A DNA stretch of 15,755 bases from Pirellulaceae bacterium (GCA_013002105.1 JABDKS010000216.1:1-15755), one strand, 5' to 3'. Counted from the first letter of the stretch, positions 1 to 8,262 are shown. Notes: generated by a model from the letters alone, not told the origin. A program made the numbers and translations.

Positions 1-188
1 TCATCATTTCGATTCTGGCCATTTTGATCGGCCACGCTCCGCGCGCGATCGCGGCGATTCGATTCAGACAATCCTGGATCGGCGTCGCAGGTCACGGCTT
101 GGCCACGCTCTTGTTTGTCGCATTGCAGTGGACTGCATTTGCGATGCACCTATTGGGCAAAAAGGTCACATGGCGTGGACGCAACTAA
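1..188 (+). CDS. C-terminal fragment of a membrane glycosyltransferase-like protein (partial)
   Basis: The frame is open from the window edge (first whole codon at base 3) to TAA at 186-188, giving about 61 residues. It holds a hydrophobic helix (ISILAILIGHA), a basic loop (RFRQSW), a second hydrophobic helix ending in WTAFAMHLLG, and the tail KKVTWRGRN. Two terminal membrane helices followed by a G-K-x-V-x-W-R-G-R tail are, from memory, typical of the end of membrane-bound family-2 glycosyltransferases of the HpnB/ceramide-glucosyltransferase type. The catalytic part lies outside the window, so the substrate is unknown. The gene converges on the hemolysin III gene, with 149 bp between them in which I see no clear terminator. 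Another polytopic membrane protein with a basic tail cannot be excluded. Confidence 0.5.
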   Translation, partial: IISILAILIGHAPRAIAAIRFRQSWIGVAGHGLATLLFVALQWTAFAMHLLGKKVTWRGRN

Positions 189-337
189 TGCGTTTTCATT
201 GTGCTTTATGGTTTCGGCGAAGGCTTAACCCAAATTTGCGGCGATCCACGGCACATTGACAGAAACGTTTGGCAATGATCGCTGTCGCATGAGTCAGCTT
301 CGGGCGAGAGCATGGCCGGAGTGATCGTTGGTGCGAC

Positions 338-988
338 TCAGCGGACAACGTACCACCAGATTCCCAGCCAATGACAGGTCGCAGCGATCATCACGAACAA
401 GTGCCAAACGGCGTGGGCATAGCGAAACTTGGAATCGTTCACCAAGAACACCACGCCCAACGAATAGAGCACGCCTCCGACCGCCATTGACCAAACCAGC
501 GATGATGGAACCTGTCCTGCCAGCGGAATCGCGGGCAGCCAGCCCAACAAGAGATAAGAAATCGTTCCAATCGAATTGATGCGGTGACGAAACGCAACTT
601 TCAATAAAAACCCCGTCAATGCGGCGGCCCAAATCGCAATCAAGAGTGGCGTTCGCACACCCTCCTCCGCATAGCGAAATGCGATGGGTGTATAGGTACC
701 GGCGATCATCGTGTAGATCATCGCTTGGTCCCAAGCGCGGAGTTTGTTCAGCGTGGGCTGCCGATGAATCGCGTGTGACAAAGTGGAAAAACAAAACGTC
801 CCGATCGCTGACGAGGCGTAAGCGACGCAGGCGATGCCCAGACCCAAGCTGACTTTTGCGGCAACCACCGCGAGGTAGCCTCCCAGCGCGACCGCACCAG
901 CGGTTGCGATGCCGTGGGTTAGCGCATTGGCCCACTCTTGATCCAGTCTCAGCGGCGGTTCACCATGATGACGCTGCTCCACACTCAT
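338..988 (-). CDS. Hemolysin III / PAQR (YqfA-type) family integral membrane protein
   Basis: The 216-aa protein has about seven hydrophobic segments and the CREST/PAQR signature. Counting from the chosen start, S68 and H72 lie in STLSH, D87 starts D-Q-A-M-I-Y followed by IAGTYTP, and H192/H196 form H-A-V-W-H near the C-terminus. In characterised PAQR receptors the equivalent His/Asp residues bind a zinc ion in the membrane core, so a zinc-dependent lipid hydrolase or receptor-like activity is possible; the name hemolysin is historical. I chose ATG at 986-988 because it overlaps the TGA of the upstream hydrolase gene as ATGA, the usual sign of translational coupling. An in-frame ATG at 998-1000 would add MARQ, but GAGG abuts it directly, which is poor spacing. 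Family membership is very likely; function is unknown. Confidence 0.9.
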   Translation of the reverse strand: MSVEQRHHGEPPLRLDQEWANALTHGIATAGAVALGGYLAVVAAKVSLGLGIACVAYASSAIGTFCFSTLSHAIHRQPTLNKLRAWDQAMIYTMIAGTYTPIAFRYAEEGVRTPLLIAIWAAALTGFLLKVAFRHRINSIGTISYLLLGWLPAIPLAGQVPSSLVWSMAVGGVLYSLGVVFLVNDSKFRYAHAVWHLFVMIAATCHWLGIWWYVVR

Positions 989-1893
989 TTGTCGAGCCAT
1001 CCTCGCTCACGCATCCAAGCTTCACATAGCATCGGCCAGTTGTCTTCGGCCATTGAATTTTCGCGAGCACCAAAGCCGTGGCCACCTCCGCCAAACACGT
1101 GCAGCGACGCGGCGATGTTCCGCTTTTGTAGTTCGCTGAACAACGTCACACTACTCATGCAGGTGACTCGGTCATCGCGGGCATGAGCGAAAAACATTGG
1201 CGGCGTCGAATCGGTCACTTCGATTTCGTCAATCAACTTTGTCGGCTCATTCTCGTGCACCAACCATGCTGGATAAATCAGCACGGCAAAATCCGGTAGA
1301 TAGTTTGCTTCGTCGCTTTCGTCGACCGCCTCGTAGTACCTTTTCTTGGCCGTCGCTGATCGGGCCGCAGCATTACCTCCCGCCGAAAATCCCAATACGC
1401 CGATACGCTTGCCTGGAATACCGTCGACGGCACCATTTCGCAGCAAGCTGATCGTGCGTTGGATGTCTTGCACCGGTGCGAGCCACTTCTCGCCTTCATC
1501 GCGGGTCGGTACTCGATACTTCAGAACAACGGACGAAACACCGATCTGTTGCAACCACTCTGCGATCTCCGTCCCTTCCAAATCCCACGCCAAAATCGAA
1601 TAACCACCGCCGGGACAGATCACGATCGTCGTATCGCTGACGTGATCGCCACCGGCTGGATAGGAATGCAACTCTGGTTTGGCGACGTTTCCCAAACGAA
1701 TGACCGATTTTCCGGCGACTTGATTGCTCTCCGGCCCGCTTGTGTCACGCTCGGATTGCGTCGGCGGAGTCCAGGCAGGAGGATCCGATGGCCAGACCGG
1801 TACGACCGCCACTGAAGTGGTCTGGGCATGCAATACGCTTGTAGACGCCATGACGAGGCAGACCACGAGCATGAAATGATGTAACGGATACAT
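985..1893 (-). CDS. Secreted alpha/beta-hydrolase, BD-FAE / acetyl-xylan-esterase-like
   Basis: The 302-aa protein starts with a Sec signal peptide (hydrophobic LVVCLVMASTSV, likely cut after L-H-A near residue 23), so it should act in the periplasm. The alpha/beta-hydrolase marks are an oxyanion-hole strand CPGGGY at 93-98, the nucleophile elbow G-F-S-A-G with Ser170, an acid residue in A-R-D-D (Asp240/241) and the catalytic His272 in G-G-H-G-F-G. This arrangement matches small carbohydrate esterases that remove acetyl or feruloyl groups from plant or algal polysaccharides, which are abundant in planctomycetes. The precise ester is not readable. I preferred ATG at 1891-1893 because the signal peptide begins there; an upstream ATG at 1957-1959 would add a polar 22-residue extension ending in four arginines that would spoil the signal. 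It is the first gene of a two-gene unit with the hemolysin III gene. Confidence 0.85.
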   Translation of the reverse strand: MYPLHHFMLVVCLVMASTSVLHAQTTSVAVVPVWPSDPPAWTPPTQSERDTSGPESNQVAGKSVIRLGNVAKPELHSYPAGGDHVSDTTIVICPGGGYSILAWDLEGTEIAEWLQQIGVSSVVLKYRVPTRDEGEKWLAPVQDIQRTISLLRNGAVDGIPGKRIGVLGFSAGGNAAARSATAKKRYYEAVDESDEANYLPDFAVLIYPAWLVHENEPTKLIDEIEVTDSTPPMFFAHARDDRVTCMSSVTLFSELQKRNIAASLHVFGGGGHGFGARENSMAEDNWPMLCEAWMRERGWLDK

Positions 1894-2040
1894 TCGGCGA
1901 CGTCTCTTATTCACGGATGGAGGATGCTGCGTCGCCCAACGTGGATCACGCGTTTGCATCGCCCTATTCTGTTTTGCTGTGCGTGATCGGACAAGCCGCT
2001 AAATTTACGGTGACCAATCACGCATTTTGGGGCAACAAGT

Positions 2041-3291
2041 ATGCAGGATCCAATCACGGGTACGCTGGCGGATCGACTTGAGCGATTAACCCAGGCGGTG
2101 GGTGAGACCGAGAGGTCGCTGCATGGCGAATTGCTACTTGATCCCACGCTCATCCAACGCCCGTGGATAGCGATTGCCAGCAGTCGTCTCGGCCACCAAG
2201 CGGTGCTGCACCAGGAAGTATGCCAATACGTCAGTCGATGCATGAAGGAGTGTCGCGAACGCGACGCAGTGCTATTGATTGCCGCCGGATCAGCAATTGA
2301 TCCTTGGGCGACAAGAGCAGCGGCACTGTTTCAAGTACCCGCCATCCGTATCTCCGTGGGACAAGACAACAACGAGAAAGATCTCGCTGAATTGCAAATT
2401 CGCAGTTCGATCGATCAACCACTCAACCGTGACGAAGTTTTGATTGCACTCGCCGATTTTGTCGACGCGGTTTACGTGCGACGAAACGGAACCATTGCAA
2501 ACTGCCTGGGCAAACGAATACACGACCGAGCAGACGCATCCACACGCGTGGCGATCACCAGCTTGCCGAATTGCGCTGGCAAAACGCTGATCCAGAAGGG
2601 CGCCGTTGGCTGGTGGACAACAAGTCACAAGCCGGAACGCGACCAAGGCACCCTGCCACAATCCGCCATCACGGACGAAAGCACCGCGTGGATGCATACC
2701 GACGACCAGTGGCTGATTCACTGCACCCGCGGTTGCACAGGGCCTTGGCCGGGACAAACCGAGAATCAGTATCGTGATGAATTGCTTTTGGGCGGCCAGA
2801 TCGCGAGTCGCCGACCGCTTGATACGCTGATTCGGATCCTACGCAGTGGCAGATTGGTTGCCGGTGCAATCGCGTCGGCACGTCAGTGGCCGGTCGTTTG
2901 TTTCTCCGCTGCCCCGCTGACGCAGCTGTTGATTTCACGCCGCTATCGGCCCCACTTGAAACGTTGGGACTATGAACCCTTCGGAATCGCCATTTCTCGT
3001 TCGGCGGCCCAATCGATCGGAATCCAACAGGTCATCTACGGAAAAGCGGCCGATCGGGCCCAAATCAGCGAAAGTGACCAGTTCCGATTTCACCCTGCCG
3101 GAAAAACTTACGATTGGACCGCCGAGCGAGAGTGGCGTTCACCAGTGGACGTTGACCTGTCAAAGCTGGGCGACAGGCACGTACGCGTCTTCGTCGCTAA
3201 TGCGGCGGATGCCATCGAGATCCAATCACACTGTCCCTGGCGAATCAGCGTCCTGTCGGAGGCTCTGCGAAGCGGCCCCGACGCGGTATAA
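2041..3291 (+). CDS. Unrecognised two-domain protein: SLOG/Rossmann-like N-terminus, AbiGi/ART-like C-terminus
   Basis: The 416-aa soluble protein has no signal peptide or membrane helix. Residues about 40-150 alternate strands and helices: WIAIASS (42-48), AVLLIAAGSAID (76-87), an AAALFQVPAIRISV stretch (93-106), then a charged helix before a VYVRRNG strand. This recalls the Rossmann-like SLOG/LOG/DprA fold (nucleotide or nucleic-acid sensing). A second block, 222-385, has H227 in I-H-C-T-R, a helix LDTLIRIL followed by SGRL, VVCFSAAPL (285-293), YEPFGIAISR (311-320) and EREWR (362-366). The order His, then CFs.xP, then Y..GIxi.r, then E.EWR resembles AbiGi/DUF2971-type proteins and could form an H-Y-E ADP-ribosyltransferase triad. 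The domain calls are pattern memory, not a search. It is 86 bp upstream of nadA on the same strand. A loose GGGGC lies 7 bases before ATG. Confidence 0.7.
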   Translation: MQDPITGTLADRLERLTQAVGETERSLHGELLLDPTLIQRPWIAIASSRLGHQAVLHQEVCQYVSRCMKECRERDAVLLIAAGSAIDPWATRAAALFQVPAIRISVGQDNNEKDLAELQIRSSIDQPLNRDEVLIALADFVDAVYVRRNGTIANCLGKRIHDRADASTRVAITSLPNCAGKTLIQKGAVGWWTTSHKPERDQGTLPQSAITDESTAWMHTDDQWLIHCTRGCTGPWPGQTENQYRDELLLGGQIASRRPLDTLIRILRSGRLVAGAIASARQWPVVCFSAAPLTQLLISRRYRPHLKRWDYEPFGIAISRSAAQSIGIQQVIYGKAADRAQISESDQFRFHPAGKTYDWTAEREWRSPVDVDLSKLGDRHVRVFVANAADAIEIQSHCPWRISVLSEALRSGPDAV

Positions 3292-3292
3292 T
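3287..3292 (+). promoter_or_regulatory. Candidate -10 box for nadA (TATAAT overlapping upstream stop codon)
   Basis: A perfect TATAAT lies over the TAA stop (3289-3291) of the preceding gene, about 85 bp before the likely nadA start at 3378. No good -35 hexamer is present at 16-18 bp, so this is only a candidate; its existence would let nadA be transcribed independently of its upstream neighbour. Confidence 0.3.
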
Positions 3293-3377
3293 CAGGTTTC
3301 ACACGCCGATTGTGTCTCGCCATCCGCTTTTGCCTCGTGACAATGCGCCTACGAGATCACCTGAACAGGAAAATACG

Positions 3378-4529
3378 TTGAGTACGGATCAGATCGCTAA
3401 CAACGCGGCGGAACCCATTCACCCGCTCGATCCCTACAAGACCCTTGAGGCGACTGAATTGCAGTCGCGGATCGAAGCGGTGCGCAAAGAACTTGGCGAC
3501 GAGTTGTTAATTTTGGGACACCATTACCAACAAGATGAGGTGATCGCGCATTCTGATTTGCGTGGTGATAGCTACAAGCTCAGTGAGACGGCCGCCAATA
3601 GCGCCGCCTGCAAAACTATCGTGTTCTGCGGCGTGCATTTCATGGCGGAAACGGCCGACATTTTAGCGAACCGTCCTGAAAAGTTAGCCGAGCGTGATGG
3701 CCGTCGCATCACCGTGATCCTTCCCGACATGGCAGCCGGTTGCTCGATGGCCGACATGGCTGCGATCGCACAAGTCGAAGCGGCTTGGGAGGACATGGCA
3801 GAAGTCATCGATACCGACCAAGTCATTCCCGTGACTTACATCAATAGCGCGGCAAGTCTGAAGGCGTTTTGTGGAAAACACGGCGGCATCGTTTGCACCA
3901 GCAGCAATGCACGCGCGGTTTTGGAATGGGCATTCGAGCGTGGTCAGCGCGTATTCTTTTTTCCTGATCAACATCTCGGACGCAACACCGCGTTGACGAT
4001 GGGAATCACCGAACAACAAATGCCGGTCTGGGACCCCTACCAATTGGAGATGGGCGGAAACACAGAGCGTGCTTTGACGGACAGCAAGGTCATCTTGTGG
4101 AAAGGCCACTGCAGTGTCCACCAAATGTTCCGCAAAGAGCACGTCGACGGGTTCCGCAAACAACATCCGGGCATCAAAATTTTGGTCCATCCAGAGTGCC
4201 CACGCGAAGTCAACGATTTGGCAGATGTCTCGGGCAGCACCGGCAAGATTATCGAGACGGTCCAGAACAGCCCGGCCGGGACCAAATGGGCCATCGGAAC
4301 CGAGTTACACTTGGTCAACCGACTCAAGGCGGAGCACCCCGAACAAGAAATTCATTTCCTCAGTCCCGTCGTCTGTATGTGCGCCACGATGTACCGCATC
4401 GACTTGCCGCATCTGTGCTGGACACTGGAAAACCTGCGTGACGGGTCTGCTGTCAATGTGATCGAAGTCAGCGAAGAGGACACCAAATGGAGTCTGATCG
4501 CGTTGGAGCGAATGTTGGCGGTTAAATAG
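3378..4529 (+). CDS. nadA: Quinolinate synthase NadA (Bacillus-type long form)
   Basis: NadA condenses iminoaspartate with dihydroxyacetone phosphate to give quinolinate, the de novo precursor of NAD, using an oxygen-sensitive [4Fe-4S] cluster in the cytoplasm. The 383-aa product carries the family blocks in order: GHHYQQDE (47-54), FCGVHFMAETA, LPDMAAGCSMADM (Cys122), TSSNA, FFPDQHLGRNTA, ILWKGHCSVH (Cys245), VHPECP (Cys274), AIGTELHLV and VCMCATMYRIDLPH (Cys333, Cys335). Matched to the B. subtilis type, Cys122, Cys245 and Cys335 are the likely cluster ligands (assigned from memory of that family). I chose TTG at 3378 because AGGA lies 7 bases before it. GTG at 3312 gives 22 more residues with no homology-like content. 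No nadB or nadC is nearby. Its 3' end faces the DJ-1 gene across 51 bp. Confidence 0.97.
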   Translation: MSTDQIANNAAEPIHPLDPYKTLEATELQSRIEAVRKELGDELLILGHHYQQDEVIAHSDLRGDSYKLSETAANSAACKTIVFCGVHFMAETADILANRPEKLAERDGRRITVILPDMAAGCSMADMAAIAQVEAAWEDMAEVIDTDQVIPVTYINSAASLKAFCGKHGGIVCTSSNARAVLEWAFERGQRVFFFPDQHLGRNTALTMGITEQQMPVWDPYQLEMGGNTERALTDSKVILWKGHCSVHQMFRKEHVDGFRKQHPGIKILVHPECPREVNDLADVSGSTGKIIETVQNSPAGTKWAIGTELHLVNRLKAEHPEQEIHFLSPVVCMCATMYRIDLPHLCWTLENLRDGSAVNVIEVSEEDTKWSLIALERMLAVK

Positions 4530-4533
4530 CGAA

Positions 4534-4572
4534 TCGACACTGGCGGACCAGCTTCCACGCCATCGACGTCGA
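4534..4572. terminator. Possible weak bidirectional hairpin between convergent genes
   Basis: In the 51-bp gap between nadA and the convergent DJ-1 gene, TGGCG (4541-4545) pairs with CGCCA (4558-4562), flanked by TCGAC (4534-4538) and GTCGA (4568-4572). The hairpin is interrupted and has no T-run on either side, so a role in termination is only a guess. Confidence 0.2.
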
Positions 4573-4580
4573 GTTGCGAA

Positions 4581-5153
4581 TCAGGAGACCATCGCCTCAT
4601 CACGAGCTTTGACCAGCAGGTCGATCCAGGGTCCAACGTAGTGTCCGTTGTCGTGGAATGTTCTGCCGCTGACCAGGTTACCATCGATCACGCAAGGTTC
4701 GTCGACGAATGTTCCGCCGCAGACCTCCAGATCGAACTTACATTTTCCGACCGTCGCCATTCGGCGACCACGAACGCAATCGGCGTAAGCTGGAATTTCG
4801 ACGCCGTGGCAAACACTGGCAACAGGCTTATTGGCCGCAAAAAAGTGTTTCGTGATCCGAACCAAGTCTTCGTCGTAACGGATGTATTCAGGTGCCCGAC
4901 CTCCTGAAAACATGATGCCGGCGTAGTCCTCTTCGTTCACATCGCAAAACGGAACATCGCACTGCAATGTGTACCCCTCCCACTCCTTGGTGATGGTCCA
5001 ACCCGGTTTCACTTCGTGCAACACTAGCTGATAGAGACGCTTTTCCGGTGCGGTCACCACTGGCTGGAATCCGGCTTCTTGCAACCGATAATACGGGTAC
5101 ATGGTATCGAGCAACTCGGTGGCATCGCCAATGACGATCAGTACTTTTTCCAT
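4581..5153 (-). CDS. DJ-1/PfpI family protein (class I glutamine amidotransferase-like)
   Basis: The 190-aa cytoplasmic protein opens with a strand KVLIVIGD and has an acidic residue equivalent to the DJ-1 Glu in DATELLDT (Glu13). The nucleophile elbow is ASVCHGVEIPA, with Cys115 followed by His116. It covers the whole domain length expected of DJ-1/PfpI proteins (about 180-200 aa). Members include glyoxalase III-like, chaperone, hydratase and protease-like proteins, and the sequence does not decide between these. ATG at 5151-5153 is preceded by AAGGA about nine bases upstream; a TTG one codon earlier is less likely. It is the last gene of the minus-strand cluster, 61 bp after the TIM-barrel gene, so it may protect against or process reactive carbonyl products of that pathway; this is inference. 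Confidence 0.88.
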   Translation of the reverse strand: MEKVLIVIGDATELLDTMYPYYRLQEAGFQPVVTAPEKRLYQLVLHEVKPGWTITKEWEGYTLQCDVPFCDVNEEDYAGIMFSGGRAPEYIRYDEDLVRITKHFFAANKPVASVCHGVEIPAYADCVRGRRMATVGKCKFDLEVCGGTFVDEPCVIDGNLVSGRTFHDNGHYVGPWIDLLVKARDEAMVS

Positions 5154-5204
5154 CAAATGGATTCCTTGGGGAGACTATTGCGTTTGATGTTTGGGGTTGG
5201 AAAT

Positions 5205-5217
5205 TGACACGCTGTCA
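5205..5217 (-). other. Small perfect inverted repeat over the stop codon of the TIM-barrel gene
   Basis: TGACA (5205-5209) and TGTCA (5213-5217) form a 5-bp stem with a 3-base loop, and the right arm contains the TGA stop of the upstream gene on the minus strand. It is in the only sizeable gap (61 bp) of the four-gene cluster, where mRNA processing or partial termination could occur. It may be chance. Confidence 0.2.
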
Positions 5218-6141
5218 GGATAAGCACTTGGCAAGGTACTCGCGTGAACGATTGATTTCCTGAGTCACCGCGTCGACGTCGTCCAGGATCGGGATACCAC
5301 GTGGAAACGGATGCATAAAGATCTCAGTCCAACCGTGGTATCCAATGTCCGAAAGAGCACCGAGAATAGGTCCGAAATCCAGATCACCTCTGCCCGGCAT
5401 CTGCAATAACTCGGTCTCTTTGGGTTGAGCAACCATGCAGCCGTTGCCATGCTGCCACGCGTAGAACACTGCGATATGGTGATCGAGATCGCGAATTAAA
5501 TCCGCCAAACCGATTGGATCTTGAGGCAGATGGTACGGAGCAAAGGCAACCGCCAAATGCGGGCTTGGCGATAACTCCGCGAGCCACTTCATCGAATCAG
5601 GTGACTCAATCAAATTGTTAGCATGATTCTCAATCGCGATCGTCACCGATGTTTCTTCGGCGACCTCGATATGTGGTTTCATCTGCTCCACAAAATCGCC
5701 GACCGCCGCTTTCAATTCTTGTCCCTTGAGTCCCTTGGGACCTTTGCCACCGGTCACCATCGTCATGCAACCGAGTCGTTGCGCCAATCGCATCTCGTTT
5801 TGCAATCCAAACGGACCAAGTTTGTACTGCGTGATGCATCCCAACCGAACGTCGTGCTTTCTTAATAGCTGCTTGAACTTCTCTTCGCCCATCGCGTCGA
5901 TCTGTTCTCGCTGGTCGCCGTGTTTCTTAGGCCAAATATCGATGGCAGTGGCTTGCGTTTTCGCGACTTCAGGCAGGATTTCTGCGATCGGCGCATAGCC
6001 ATACATGCACGATCCCAACAAGTAACGGAGTTTGATCGGCGTGGATCGTGCGGCCGCCGCGAATTGGGCGCTGGAGATCATGGCGCCCGCGGCGGCGAGT
6101 CCCGCAAACTTGCGACGGTTCATTTCGAAACGATTCATCAT
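5215..6141 (-). CDS. Tat-exported TIM-barrel sugar epimerase/isomerase (AP-endonuclease-2-like)
   Basis: The 308-aa protein starts with a twin-arginine signal: N-R-R-K-F at 8-12, then a hydrophobic stretch [11 protein letters not shown] and an alanine-rich cleavage region near residue 30, so a folded enzyme is probably exported to the periplasm. The rest is a xylose-isomerase-like TIM barrel: I-E-N-H with Glu171, a metal-site-like loop GRGDLDFGP (250-258) and WTEIF with Glu273. Such proteins isomerise or epimerise sugars, or act as lyases on 3-keto-glycosides, with divalent metals; the substrate is not readable. The ATG overlaps the TGA of the upstream dioxygenase gene (ATGA at 6138-6141) and GGTGA lies just upstream, so translation is coupled. 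A second ATG follows immediately and could also be used. Confidence 0.85.
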   Translation of the reverse strand: MMNRFEMNRRKFAGLAAAGAMISSAQFAAAARSTPIKLRYLLGSCMYGYAPIAEILPEVAKTQATAIDIWPKKHGDQREQIDAMGEEKFKQLLRKHDVRLGCITQYKLGPFGLQNEMRLAQRLGCMTMVTGGKGPKGLKGQELKAAVGDFVEQMKPHIEVAEETSVTIAIENHANNLIESPDSMKWLAELSPSPHLAVAFAPYHLPQDPIGLADLIRDLDHHIAVFYAWQHGNGCMVAQPKETELLQMPGRGDLDFGPILGALSDIGYHGWTEIFMHPFPRGIPILDDVDAVTQEINRSREYLAKCLS

Positions 6142-6917
6142 TTTTCACCCGTCGGAGGTCCGACTATTCGACCATCTCTTAAGAATTCCACACCCAGGTG
6201 CATCAGTTCGTCGGTTCCGGGACGAACGATCGGCTCGGCCGAATACTGCGTCACGTAGGCTCGCCGCATTCTATCAGTCGTGTTGGGCCCGCTGCGATGG
6301 AAACAGAGCGAACTGAACACAACAACACTGCCCGCCGGCACGACGGCTGCAATCCCCGGCTGGTCGCCAAAGTAACCGATTTTGTCTCCCGTGACTTCAT
6401 CGCGAATGTGTTCGACCAAAGACCGTATCCCAATTGTGGAAAAGGGCATCACGTAGGCCGTCCCGTTTTCGATGGTCATGTCGTCAACGGCCGCCCAGAC
6501 CGTGACATAGGGACGATGCGGAAAGCCGAGATAGCCACCGTCTTGGTGCCAGGCGAACTTGATTCCCTGCTCAGCCGCCTTCGCGACGTATTGATCGTAA
6601 AACAAATACGCGGTGTCGCCGATGGTCGCTTTGCAAATCTCCGCCATCAAATCGCTGAACACATATCGCGCCAGACCATCCACCTGATCATATTTCTTCG
6701 CGATGTGGTAACGCTTGCCGCGATGACTGATATGAATGTGATCGGTGCCCAATCGATCCATCTCCCTGTGCATCGATTCGATCAGTCGATCACAGCAATC
6801 ACGCAAAATTTGCAAGTGATCGTCTGGGATAACGCTTTCAAGGATAAAGTATCCTTCGTCGACAAACTGCTGACGCTGTTGCGGACTAACTAATTCATCC
6901 TGTGTGGACCTGGACAT
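6138..6917 (-). CDS. Phytanoyl-CoA dioxygenase (PhyH) family 2OG-Fe(II) oxygenase
   Basis: The 259-aa protein has no export signal and should act in the cytoplasm. It shows the double-stranded beta-helix iron site: H-x-D at His124/Asp126 in W-H-Q-D-G-G, a distal His207 in F-H-R-S-G-P-N, and Arg218 eleven residues later, the spacing expected for the 2-oxoglutarate-binding arginine of the PhyH family. The N-terminus has the usual F-x-x-x-G-Y-F-I-L-E motif. Bacterial members hydroxylate many small molecules, so the substrate is unknown. I chose ATG at 6915-6917, 7 bases after the stop of the Gfo/Idh gene, because family homology starts close to it. ATG at 6975-6977 would overlap that gene by 53 bases; neither start has a clear Shine-Dalgarno. 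The product overlaps the TIM-barrel gene by 4 bases. Confidence 0.9.
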   Translation of the reverse strand: MSRSTQDELVSPQQRQQFVDEGYFILESVIPDDHLQILRDCCDRLIESMHREMDRLGTDHIHISHRGKRYHIAKKYDQVDGLARYVFSDLMAEICKATIGDTAYLFYDQYVAKAAEQGIKFAWHQDGGYLGFPHRPYVTVWAAVDDMTIENGTAYVMPFSTIGIRSLVEHIRDEVTGDKIGYFGDQPGIAAVVPAGSVVVFSSLCFHRSGPNTTDRMRRAYVTQYSAEPIVRPGTDELMHLGVEFLRDGRIVGPPTGEK

Positions 6918-6924
6918 GGGAGAA

Positions 6925-8262
6925 TCAGACCGTTTCGTATCCGCTGCGTTGATCGCGGCGAAGGTGTTGATTCGCATTGTTATCGCCCAAGAACGTTTCC
7001 GCCTCCGGATCCCATTTCAATGCACGCCCCAATCGCATGGCAATATTTCCGAGGTGACAGGTGCTGACACTACGGTGTTGACTTTCGACGTCAGAAACGG
7101 GCTTCTTTCGCGTCTCGATGCAGTCAAAGAAATTACCCATGTGATTAACAATCGCATCTAATTTGCCGGCTCGTTCGGGCCGATCCAAATTGTCGTTGCC
7201 ATAGACTTTCCATTCTTCACGGGGCAGTGGATCGCCTGCAAGATCCTCAATCGGTTTTCCTTGAATGTCACCGCGATTGACAAAAATCCGTCCGCGGTCA
7301 CCCGTGAACATGATGCCGTTGCGTCCGTTATCCGCCACCGTCATGACGACATCATTGGCATATCGATACGTCACGCCAAAATCGATCGCGACGTTGTAAC
7401 CATTTTCGACATCCGGATATTTGGCAGTCCCCGAGATTTCGACGGGATAGCTGTCGATCGCCCATTGCGCGATGTCCAGGTGGTGAGCCCCCCAGTCAGT
7501 CATTTGGCCACCGGAGTACTCGTACCACCAACGAAACGTGTAGTGTGAACGCTCTTCGATGTAGGGCACGTCAGGCGTTTGCCCTTGCCATAGATCCCAG
7601 TTGAAATGGATGGGCACCGGCCTGAGCTGAAAGGGACCGCCGGTTTTGTTTTTGCCAAGCACGACGTCCACCCGCTGCAGTTTTCCGATACGACCGGCAC
7701 GGACCAGTTCAACGGCAAGCCGGAAACGATGATCGGATCGCTGCCACGACCCGACTTGCACGACACGCCCCGTCTCCTGCACGACATCGCGTAGTTGCTT
7801 TCCCTCATCGATCGTCAACGTGAGCGGTTTTTCGCAATAGACATCTTTTCCCGCCCGGCACGCATCGATCACCATCTTAGTGTGCCAATGGTCGGGAGTC
7901 CCGATCGTCACCACATCAACATCCTTGCGTTGGATCAAATCTTGATAGTTTTCATAATCGCGAGGCGTGCTGCCGAACGCAGCCTTCGCTGGATCACGAA
8001 CGTTCTTGTCGACATCGCAGACCGCAACAATGTCGCCGAACATCTGAGCCTTGTGAGCGATCACGCTACCCTGGTATCGCAGTCCAATCGCCCCGACACC
8101 CAATCGTTCCACTTTGTGCTTTGGCTTGGAGGATGCCGATTCGGCTGCGCCAGCGTGTCGACGATTACCCAGGCCCAGAGTGCCAAACGCGGCGGCCGAA
8201 CTCAGGGCAGCCGATGTACCTAGAAATTGCCGGCGATTGCGTCGCGGGGAGCGTTTGGACAT
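6925..8262 (-). CDS. Tat-exported Gfo/Idh/MocA family NAD(P)-dependent oxidoreductase
   Basis: The 445-aa protein begins with a Tat signal (RRNRRQFLG, then an Ala/Gly-rich hydrophobic stretch), suggesting export with the cofactor already bound. The Rossmann fingerprint is G-V-G-A-I-G at 55-60, followed by the acid strand VAVCDVD. Next come TPDHWH (122-127) and the family hallmark E-K-P at 144-146. The catalytic region is DWGAHHLD at 256-263. These enzymes oxidise or reduce hydroxyls of sugars and cyclitols, and some remodel glycosides through a bound NAD cycle. ATG at 8260-8262 is chosen because the Tat motif starts there; a GTG at 8299-8301 adds 13 residues. It heads the cluster and lies downstream of a 3 x 17-bp repeat, so its promoter should be in 8263-8489. 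Confidence 0.93.
   Translation of the reverse strand: MSKRSPRRNRRQFLGTSAALSSAAAFGTLGLGNRRHAGAAESASSKPKHKVERLGVGAIGLRYQGSVIAHKAQMFGDIVAVCDVDKNVRDPAKAAFGSTPRDYENYQDLIQRKDVDVVTIGTPDHWHTKMVIDACRAGKDVYCEKPLTLTIDEGKQLRDVVQETGRVVQVGSWQRSDHRFRLAVELVRAGRIGKLQRVDVVLGKNKTGGPFQLRPVPIHFNWDLWQGQTPDVPYIEERSHYTFRWWYEYSGGQMTDWGAHHLDIAQWAIDSYPVEISGTAKYPDVENGYNVAIDFGVTYRYANDVVMTVADNGRNGIMFTGDRGRIFVNRGDIQGKPIEDLAGDPLPREEWKVYGNDNLDRPERAGKLDAIVNHMGNFFDCIETRKKPVSDVESQHRSVSTCHLGNIAMRLGRALKWDPEAETFLGDNNANQHLRRDQRSGYETV

Noticed and set aside
276..342. Imperfect direct repeat of about 22 bp starting TGATCG near the end of the hemolysin III gene
   Set aside because: Only about three-quarters of positions match, with gaps, and one copy enters coding sequence; chance is sufficient explanation.
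294..935. 213-codon open frame on the minus strand
   Set aside because: It is an alternative frame of the hemolysin III gene; its Arg-rich translation has no membrane helices or motif, while the other frame has the full family signature.
1459..1815. 118-codon open frame on the plus strand
   Set aside because: It is antisense to the secreted hydrolase, and the composition is typical of a shadow frame in GC-rich DNA.
2290..2757. 155-codon open frame on the minus strand
   Set aside because: It is antisense to the two-domain protein; the Cys/Arg-rich product has no structure-like pattern and no start signal.
4563..4572. 10-bp perfect palindrome TCGACGTCGA
   Set aside because: Short CG-rich palindromes are common in this genome type and it stands alone between convergent genes, so it is weak as an operator.
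6198..6893. 231-codon open frame on the plus strand
   Set aside because: It lies wholly opposite the PhyH-type oxygenase gene, which has complete catalytic motifs; the plus-strand translation shows no recognisable domain.
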